Assembly: GCA_031267485.1 (NCBI GenBank)
Contig: JAIRYY010000237.1
Span: forward strand, 1 to 12,490
Direction of reading: 5' to 3'
DNA length: 12,490 nt
DNA from: Tannerella sp.
GTDB taxonomy: Bacteria; Bacteroidota; Bacteroidia; Bacteroidales; Tannerellaceae
Position numbers and translations under genes: made by a program. A model generated the notes under the pieces. It was not told where the DNA came from and searched no databases. It saw only the letters and a program-made list of their open reading frames with translations. Below, one piece after another: positions 7,698 to 12,490 of the stretch (position 1 is its first letter; the number at the start of each line of letters is the position of its first letter).

Positions 7698-7755
7698 GCG
7701 GCGCAAAACGAATAGGATGCGGAAAGCGTACTTGTATATATTTGTGTTTCAAAAG

Positions 7756-8496
7756 ATGATAAAAGACAAAGTAATAACCATAGTGATGCCGGCGTACAAT
7801 GCGGAACAAACGCTGAAAAAAACATACGACGAGATTCCGTCCGGCATCGTCGACCACGTTATATTAGTGGACGACGCAAGTGCGGACAACACAAGCGAGC
7901 TGGCACGTAAACTCGGCATACAGTATGTCATCCGCCATGATAGAAACAAAGGTTACGGGGGCAACCAGAAAACATGTTACAACAAAGCCCTGGAAATAGG
8001 TTCCGACATTGTCGTCATGCTACATCCCGACTATCAATATACTCCCCTGCTGATAACCCCTATCTGCTATATGATGGCGAACGGACTGTATCCGGTAATC
8101 ATAGCATCCCGCATTTTAGGCAAAGGCGCTCTGCAGGGAGGAATGCCTCTCTATAAATATGTTGCAAACCGTTTCCTGACATTCATTCAAAACCTTTTAA
8201 TGGGACAGAAACTCAGCGAATACCATACCGGATACAGGGCTTTTACGAAAGAAGTGCTGCTGAAAGTCGACTACAATAGCAATTCCGATGATTTTGTATT
8301 CGACAACCAGATGCTGGCACAAATCTTTTACGGCGGCTTTAACGTTGGAGAGGTAAGTTGTCCGACCAAATATTTTAAAGAAGCATCTTCAATCAATTTC
8401 AAAAAAAGCATAAAATACGGATTCGGGGTTTTAGGCGTTTCATTTGCATACAGGCTGCAGAAAATAAAACTGTGTAAATTCAAAATCTTCAAATAA
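7756..8496 (+). CDS. Family 2 glycosyltransferase, polyprenyl-phosphate-sugar synthase (DPM1/DPG-synthase) type
   Basis: The 246-residue GT-A enzyme probably moves a sugar from a nucleotide donor to a polyprenyl phosphate on the cytoplasmic face. Visible features are the N-terminal VITIVMPAYNAEQTL strand-loop (5-19), VDDAS with Asp39-Asp40 for nucleotide binding, HPDYQY with Asp92 at the DXD-like metal site, and SEYHTGYRAF (about 154-163), a signature of the dolichyl/polyprenyl-phosphate synthase branch. PTKYFKEASSINF near the C-terminus also fits that branch. It lacks the two C-terminal membrane spans of GtrB/ArnC-type enzymes. I chose ATG 7756 because the longer frame (TTG at 7657) runs across the -7 boxes and adds a non-conserved leader, and MIKDKVITIV begins exactly where the family does. 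It lies 54 bp before a GT39-like gene with no promoter between them. The donor sugar cannot be read from sequence. Base composition is more AT-rich than tamB or dnaB. Confidence 0.88.
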   Translation: MIKDKVITIVMPAYNAEQTLKKTYDEIPSGIVDHVILVDDASADNTSELARKLGIQYVIRHDRNKGYGGNQKTCYNKALEIGSDIVVMLHPDYQYTPLLITPICYMMANGLYPVIIASRILGKGALQGGMPLYKYVANRFLTFIQNLLMGQKLSEYHTGYRAFTKEVLLKVDYNSNSDDFVFDNQMLAQIFYGGFNVGEVSCPTKYFKEASSINFKKSIKYGFGVLGVSFAYRLQKIKLCKFKIFK

Positions 8497-8550
8497 AAAC
8501 AGCCGGTATGAAGACACACGCTACAACAATTTTTAAAAAATTATTCACGT

Positions 8551-10530
8551 ATGAAAAAGAAAACACACAGTAAAAAAATCATATCCGCAAAAAAGAAAGA
8601 CGGTGACATTTTGGATAAAATGAATTCTTTCTTTGAAAAACATGAAAAAACATGTCTCCTGATATCCCTTGCCGCGGGAGCTGTTATAAGCATTTTACTG
8701 TTCGATTGCAAAGTGAGCCTTAGCGGAGATGACTGTGACTACATAATGAATGCCCAGGAATTTATACGGCGCTTTACATATCCGGGCGGACGGGGCGCTT
8801 TATACCCAATCGCAATATCCCCGTTCCTTGCCGGCGGACTAAATCTGATTTTACTGAAATCCCTTTCCGCCGTTTTTATCATCCTGTCCATGTGGCTTAT
8901 GTACAAAAGTTTCCGAGGTAAAGTCCCGGCTTCCGTACTGATGCCGACACTATTAATCGCAAATATTTGTCCATACATATTTTTCTACGCCTGCCATACC
9001 TACAGCGAGCCATTCTTCATGCTTACCCAGTCCCTGTTCATCTATCTGTTTTCCCGGTATTTCTGGAACGGTGAACAAACGGCTTCCGTCCCGTTAAAGA
9101 CAGGCTGGAAAAAATTTCTTCTGCTTGGATTATGCTTCCTTGCAATGGGGCTTACCCGGACTGTCGGTTATGCCGTAATGGGGGCTGTGATTGTATATTT
9201 CTGTCTCCGGAAACAGTGGAAAAACCTGCTGTATTCATTCGTTGCATCCGGGCTTGTATTTGTTTTGTTCAGCATCATAAAAAAAACAGTATGGCCCGAA
9301 TCCGGCGCTGCATACAGTATAAACAACTATTTGGCCAGGAACTACTACAACGTAGGGCAGGGAATGGAAGATTTACCCGGATTTATAAACAGGTTAATCG
9401 AAAATTCCCACGTATATTTATCCGGATTCCTGTACAAGTTCATGGGATTCAGATCTTCCGCCGATTTACCGTTGGGAAGCATGCCGATATTAACAGTCAT
9501 TACCTATATCCTGTTTTTTATCGGTATAATGGCAATATATAAAAAAAACACGCCTTTACTCTTTGCCGGCGTATATGTGGGAATAATGAATTTTGCAAGT
9601 TTCATCCTCCTTCAAAGCATGTGGGCGCAGGACAGGTTGATAATGATATATTATCCCCTCATACTGCTGTTTTTGCTCGGAGGAATGTATTATCTCCTGA
9701 AAGGCGGCCGGTTCGGGAAATTCTCGTGGATATACCCTGTCCTGCTCGTATCCGTGTTTGTCGGGACGGGCGTGCACCTGAAGGCGAAAGTGGAGAACAA
9801 CCTGCCCGTACTGCAGCAAAACCTGGCGGGGAACGATCTTTACGGCCTGACTCCCGACTGGGAAAACTTTATAAAAATGAGCCGGTGGGCTAACGATAAT
9901 CTCGATAAGGACGCCGTCATCATAAGCCGCAAGCCAAGCATCTCCTACGTCTATACGGGCCGCCGGTTTGGAGGTTTTTTCAATGTGCCCCATGTGGAAA
10001 TCGACGAAATCATAGCGCGGGGACAGGAGGAAAAAGCGCGGTACGTATTCATTGCCGCCGAACTGAAAAATACAAACCTGGCCGCGCTTGCGCCTTTTTC
10101 GGAATATGCGTTTGTCGCCAGAAACAACAGTGATAAATTCTCCATCAACGGGAAATCAATAAAGGTTGCCATGGTATATAAAGTGGATAAAACCCTGTTC
10201 AATGACGATTTGATTAATCTTCTGGAAACGGACGGGGTGAACTATACGCTGGATTATGATGCGTTTCTGAAGCAATATGCCGAAGACAACAGCGCTTCCT
10301 ATCAGACGGTCAGCCCCGATCTGCTGCTGAAAATCATCAGGGACAGCCGGGCAAAATATCTGCTGCTGCCCAAAATACGGATATATCCGCCCCAGAATAC
10401 GGGACAGTTCGTGAATACAATCCACCAATACATCAGTTTTATCCAGTTTAAATATCCAAACACGTTCCGGATTATACACACTATCGGCAAGGATGAAGCC
10501 TGCGAACTGGCGGAGTACACAGGCGAATAA
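8551..10530 (+). CDS. GT39-like (GT-C fold) multi-span membrane glycosyltransferase
   Basis: The 659-residue product is likely an integral-membrane transferase that uses a polyprenyl-phosphate-linked sugar on the periplasmic side. A Lys-rich cytoplasmic N-terminus (1-35) precedes the first membrane segment (about 36-53), then the first periplasmic loop carries SGDDCDYI (58-65). The Asp60-Asp61 pair is placed like the catalytic Asp of GT-C enzymes such as ArnT and PMTs. About 11-12 hydrophobic segments run to about 410. The remaining 250 residues are soluble; they include WANDNLDKDAVIISRKP followed by YTGRR, a tail pattern seen in bacterial GT39-like proteins. Two similar strand motifs (KARYVFIAAEL near 496, RAKYLLLPKIR near 600) suggest a duplicated alpha/beta unit. 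It is the second gene of an operon with the GT2 gene and ends at a hairpin terminator. An O-antigen-ligase-like or mannosyltransferase role is possible; substrate and acceptor are not determinable here. Confidence 0.82.
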   Translation: MKKKTHSKKIISAKKKDGDILDKMNSFFEKHEKTCLLISLAAGAVISILLFDCKVSLSGDDCDYIMNAQEFIRRFTYPGGRGALYPIAISPFLAGGLNLILLKSLSAVFIILSMWLMYKSFRGKVPASVLMPTLLIANICPYIFFYACHTYSEPFFMLTQSLFIYLFSRYFWNGEQTASVPLKTGWKKFLLLGLCFLAMGLTRTVGYAVMGAVIVYFCLRKQWKNLLYSFVASGLVFVLFSIIKKTVWPESGAAYSINNYLARNYYNVGQGMEDLPGFINRLIENSHVYLSGFLYKFMGFRSSADLPLGSMPILTVITYILFFIGIMAIYKKNTPLLFAGVYVGIMNFASFILLQSMWAQDRLIMIYYPLILLFLLGGMYYLLKGGRFGKFSWIYPVLLVSVFVGTGVHLKAKVENNLPVLQQNLAGNDLYGLTPDWENFIKMSRWANDNLDKDAVIISRKPSISYVYTGRRFGGFFNVPHVEIDEIIARGQEEKARYVFIAAELKNTNLAALAPFSEYAFVARNNSDKFSINGKSIKVAMVYKVDKTLFNDDLINLLETDGVNYTLDYDAFLKQYAEDNSASYQTVSPDLLLKIIRDSRAKYLLLPKIRIYPPQNTGQFVNTIHQYISFIQFKYPNTFRIIHTIGKDEACELAEYTGE

Positions 10531-10531
10531 G

Positions 10532-10564
10532 CGCCGCTGTTAATAACGCGGTGTATAACTTTTT
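10532..10564 (+). terminator. Probable intrinsic terminator of the GT2-GT39 operon
   Basis: Immediately after the stop codon, CGCCGC (10532-10537) pairs with GCGGTG (10548-10553) including one G-T wobble. An inner GTT/AAC pairing continues the stem past a bulged T. TATAAC and then five T follow. The T-run starts 7 nt past the stem, further than ideal, so efficiency is uncertain. Confidence 0.55.
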
Positions 10565-10598
10565 CGCAGGGAGGCGCAAACCCTTCCGCGGAATTGCG

Positions 10599-10606
10599 TA
10601 CTTTTG
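10599..10606 (+). promoter_or_regulatory. Candidate -7 box for dnaB
   Basis: TACTTTTG is an exact TAnnTTTG match, 23 bp before the dnaB ATG, predicting a leader of roughly 15-20 nt. No clear TTTG is found 19-21 bp upstream. The box falls inside the reading frame that would start at TTG 10594, which supports ATG 10630 as the true start. Confidence 0.5.
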
Positions 10607-10629
10607 GCGTCAAAATAAAAATTCCCACT

Positions 10630-12168
10630 ATGGTAACAGAAAAAAAAACGGGCCGGAAAAGAAACGTCGAAACCGTCATCCTCTCCGATCCGGGGAAAGT
10701 GCAGCCCCAGGCGCTTGAGATAGAAAAAGCCGTCCTGGGCGCATTGCTGCTCGAAAAGGACGCCTATTCGAACATCAGCGAGATATTGCGCCCCGAATGT
10801 TTCTACGACAAAAGGCATGAACTGATTTTTGAAGCGATTGTAGGGCTTTCCGTGAGCGGACGTCCGGTCGACATGCTCACCGTAATGGAACAGCTGAAAA
10901 AGAACGGCAACCTGCAGGCGGCGGGCGATCTGCTATACATCTCCGAACTGACAAACAATGTGGCCAGCACGGCGCACCTCGAATTTCACGCCCGGATTGT
11001 CGCGCAGAAATTCCTCGCCCGCGAACTGATTCGCTTTTCGGGCCTGATACAGGGGAAGGCGTTCGACGAAACGCTCGACATCGAAGACCTGATGCAGGAT
11101 GCCGAAGCCCGTCTTTTCGAAATATCACAGCGCAACATCAAGAAGGATGCCATTCAGATAAACACCGTCATCAACGAAGCCTACGCCGGAATAAACGCGG
11201 CAGCGAAGAGAAAGGAGGGACTGAGCGGCATAAGCAGCGGATTCACCGGCCTGGACAGGATAACCTCCGGCTGGCAAAAGTCCGACCTTATCATCATCGC
11301 CGCCCGTCCCGCCATGGGAAAAACGGCTTTTGTGCTGTCGATGGCCAAAAACATGGCGGTGAACTTCAAGACGCCGGTCGCCCTGTTCTCGCTGGAGATG
11401 AGCAACGTGCAATTAGTGAACCGCCTTATAATAAATGTATGCGAACTTTCCGGCGATAAAATAAAAAGCGGACGCCTGGAACCGTATGAATGGACACAGC
11501 TGGACCACAAGTTAAACGAACTTTACGACGCGCCCATTTATGTTGACGATACCCCCAGCCTGTCCGTGTTCGAGCTGCGCACCAAAGCCCGGCGGCTGGT
11601 ACGCGAACATGATATAAAATGCATCATCATCGACTACCTCCAGCTGATGAACGCAAGCGGCATGACCTACGGCAGCCGCGAGCAGGAGGTGAGCATGATT
11701 TCACGCTCGCTCAAGGGACTTGCAAAGGAACTGAACATCCCCATCATCGCGCTCTCGCAGTTGAACCGCGGCGTCGAAGCCCGCAGCGGGCTCGAAGGCA
11801 AACGCCCCCAGTTGTCCGACCTGCGCGAATCGGGCGCCATAGAACAGGATGCCGACATGGTTTGCTTCATTCACCGCCCCGAATACTATGGAATCAGGGA
11901 AGACAGCAACGGACGGGATTTGACCGGACTGGCGGAAATAATCGTGGCCAAGCACCGCAACGGCGCAACCGGCGACGTATGGCTGGCGTTCAAAAACAAC
12001 TTCGTCCGGTTCGAAAACTGCAGTGATTCGAACGGCGACAGCCGGGATTTTACGTCAAAAATGACCGCCACGCCCGGCGGCGACAATACTTCGCCGTCCG
12101 CCATGCCGCCTATCGGGAACAACGAGGATTTCATCCGCCAGCACAACGACGGGCCGCTTCCCTTTTGA
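10630..12168 (+). CDS. dnaB: Replicative DNA helicase DnaB
   Basis: The 512-residue product is the hexameric 5'-to-3' helicase that unwinds the replication fork and recruits DnaG primase. The N-terminal domain spans about 20-120 (ALEIEKAVLGALLLEKDAY; GRPVDMLTVMEQLKKNG). After a linker helix, the RecA-like domain begins near 195 (SGISSGFTGLDRITSGW). Walker A is AARPAMGKT with Lys231, and Walker B is IIIDYLQLM with Asp335. The RESGAIEQDADM segment (399-410) belongs to the conserved C-terminal helicase motif. There is no intein and no truncation. The ATG at 10630 is chosen over an in-frame TTG 36 bp upstream because that TTG precedes the promoter box and adds no family sequence. The last about 40 residues are a polar, low-complexity tail ending DGPLPF, reminiscent of SSB C-terminal tips. 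The gene is flanked by its own promoter and by that of uxaC, so it is probably a single-gene unit. Confidence 0.96.
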   Translation: MVTEKKTGRKRNVETVILSDPGKVQPQALEIEKAVLGALLLEKDAYSNISEILRPECFYDKRHELIFEAIVGLSVSGRPVDMLTVMEQLKKNGNLQAAGDLLYISELTNNVASTAHLEFHARIVAQKFLARELIRFSGLIQGKAFDETLDIEDLMQDAEARLFEISQRNIKKDAIQINTVINEAYAGINAAAKRKEGLSGISSGFTGLDRITSGWQKSDLIIIAARPAMGKTAFVLSMAKNMAVNFKTPVALFSLEMSNVQLVNRLIINVCELSGDKIKSGRLEPYEWTQLDHKLNELYDAPIYVDDTPSLSVFELRTKARRLVREHDIKCIIIDYLQLMNASGMTYGSREQEVSMISRSLKGLAKELNIPIIALSQLNRGVEARSGLEGKRPQLSDLRESGAIEQDADMVCFIHRPEYYGIREDSNGRDLTGLAEIIVAKHRNGATGDVWLAFKNNFVRFENCSDSNGDSRDFTSKMTATPGGDNTSPSAMPPIGNNEDFIRQHNDGPLPF

Positions 12169-12221
12169 GACATTCTCCATTAAAAAGTACAATCGCCGGT
12201 AAAAAAACATTTTCGCGCATA

Positions 12222-12251
12222 TTTGCAGAATCAAAAAAAAGATTATCTTTG
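12222..12251 (+). promoter_or_regulatory. Bacteroidota-type promoter of uxaC
   Basis: TTTG (12222-12225) and TATCTTTG (12244-12251) are separated by 18 bp, one short of the usual 19-21, across an A-rich spacer with eight consecutive A. Transcription should start around 12257-12262, giving a leader of about 75 nt. The position after the dnaB stop shows uxaC is independently expressed. The -7 octamer is identical to that of the tamB promoter. Confidence 0.78.
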
Positions 12252-12252
12252 T

Positions 12253-12291
12253 CGCCGGCTGCCGCGATACGCCGGCGGTCGGCGGTCGGCG
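12253..12291 (+). promoter_or_regulatory. GC-rich hairpin and direct repeats in the uxaC leader
   Basis: CGCCGGC (12253-12259) and GCCGGCG (12271-12277) form a perfect 7-bp stem with an 11-nt loop. The right arm runs into two direct GGCGGTC copies (12274-12280, 12281-12287) and a further GGCG. The element lies at or just downstream of the predicted start site, so it could act as a repressor site on DNA or a structured 5' end on RNA. Its GC content stands out from the AT-rich sequence on both sides. It matches no riboswitch class I recognise. Confidence 0.4.
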
Positions 12292-12335
12292 ATAAAGACC
12301 GTCTGTCTGTTAAATTCAATATAATATATGTGCCT

Positions 12336-12490
12336 ATGAAAACATTTATGGACGAAAACTTCCTGCTGGAAACGGAAACGGCGCAGGAACTGTATCACAA
12401 TCATGCGGCCGGGATGCCGATTATTGATTATCACTGTCACCTGGCGCCCCAGATGGTTGCCGACGACCACCGGTTCCGGTCAATCACGGA
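12336..12490 (+). CDS. uxaC: Glucuronate/uronate isomerase UxaC, N-terminal part (cut by window edge)
   Basis: Only the first 51 codons are present; the family is about 470 residues. UxaC interconverts D-glucuronate and D-fructuronate, or D-galacturonate and D-tagaturonate, in the cytoplasm, the first step of hexuronate catabolism. MDENFLLETETAQELYHNHA followed by MPIIDYHCHL is highly typical of the family, and His33 and His35 (HxH) are the metal-ligand pair of the amidohydrolase-superfamily fold. The start is ATG 12336; the nearby ATG at 12328 is out of frame. The leader just before it is AT-rich with no Shine-Dalgarno, as usual for Bacteroidota. It has its own promoter. Pectin- or glucuronoxylan-degradation genes may follow, but none is in view. 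Confidence 0.93.
   Translation, partial: MKTFMDENFLLETETAQELYHNHAAGMPIIDYHCHLAPQMVADDHRFRSIT

Larger units (their letters stand above)
7428..7755. other. Divergent intergenic region between tamB and the GT2 gene
   Basis: This 328-bp stretch separates the leftward tamB operon from the rightward glycosyltransferase pair. It holds a well-formed leftward promoter (7451-7481), an imperfect inverted repeat (7552-7609) and one or two rightward -7 boxes (7690-7697, 7737-7744). A 77-codon plus-strand frame from an ATG at 7434 overlaps the tamB promoter and has no recognisable protein character, so I do not call it. The last 130 bp are markedly AT-rich compared with tamB. No tRNA or other RNA gene was recognised. 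Confidence 0.7.

Noticed and set aside
7657..7755. Longer TTG-initiated start for the GT2 gene
   Set aside because: The extension spans two -7 promoter boxes and adds residues outside the GT2 fold; ATG 7756 begins at the conserved first strand.
10594..10629. TTG-initiated N-terminal extension of dnaB
   Set aside because: The TTG lies upstream of the TACTTTTG box and would not be in the transcript; DnaB homology begins after ATG 10630.
10630..12168. Intein or insertion in DnaB
   Set aside because: Walker A, Walker B and the C-terminal helicase motifs are contiguous and the length is normal for the family.

Overview
The window looks like chromosomal DNA from a fairly GC-rich member of the Bacteroidales (Bacteroidota). 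The evidence is: a lipoprotein-type TamA homologue (TamL) paired with TamB; four exact TAnnTTTG promoter boxes, the Bacteroidota housekeeping -7 consensus; start codons preceded by AT-rich leaders rather than Shine-Dalgarno sequences; and a DnaB and a UxaC that read like Bacteroidales proteins. I cannot name a genus from the sequence alone.

Layout. Positions 1-338 hold no convincing gene. They are packed with inverted repeats and an AT-rich heptamer repeat lying downstream of tamL. Positions 339-7427 (minus strand) are a two-gene operon, tamB then tamL, separated by 21 bp and driven by a well-formed promoter at 7451-7481. Positions 7428-7755 are a divergent intergenic region. Positions 7756-10530 (plus strand) carry a GT2 polyprenyl-phosphate-sugar-synthase-like enzyme followed by a GT39-like multi-membrane-span glycosyltransferase, ending at a plausible hairpin terminator. 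Positions 10630-12168 encode the replicative helicase DnaB. Positions 12336-12490 are the first 51 codons of uxaC (glucuronate isomerase), behind its own promoter and a structured leader.

How the genes fit together. TamB (inner-membrane anchored, spanning the periplasm) and TamL (outer-membrane Omp85 barrel with a lipid anchor) should form one envelope-spanning machine. The GT2/GT39 pair is the arrangement expected when a cytoplasmic enzyme charges a polyprenyl phosphate with a sugar and a membrane GT-C enzyme spends it on the periplasmic side. That role is inferred, and sugar and acceptor are unknown. The pair is visibly AT-richer than its neighbours. DnaB and UxaC are a housekeeping gene and a catabolic gene with separate promoters.

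I did not find a clearly novel multi-gene system. The most interesting leads are the two-step glycosylation pair, an SSB-like C-terminal tip on DnaB, a nine-G tract inside tamL, an acidic low-complexity tail on TamB, and the dense fold-back repeats at the left edge.
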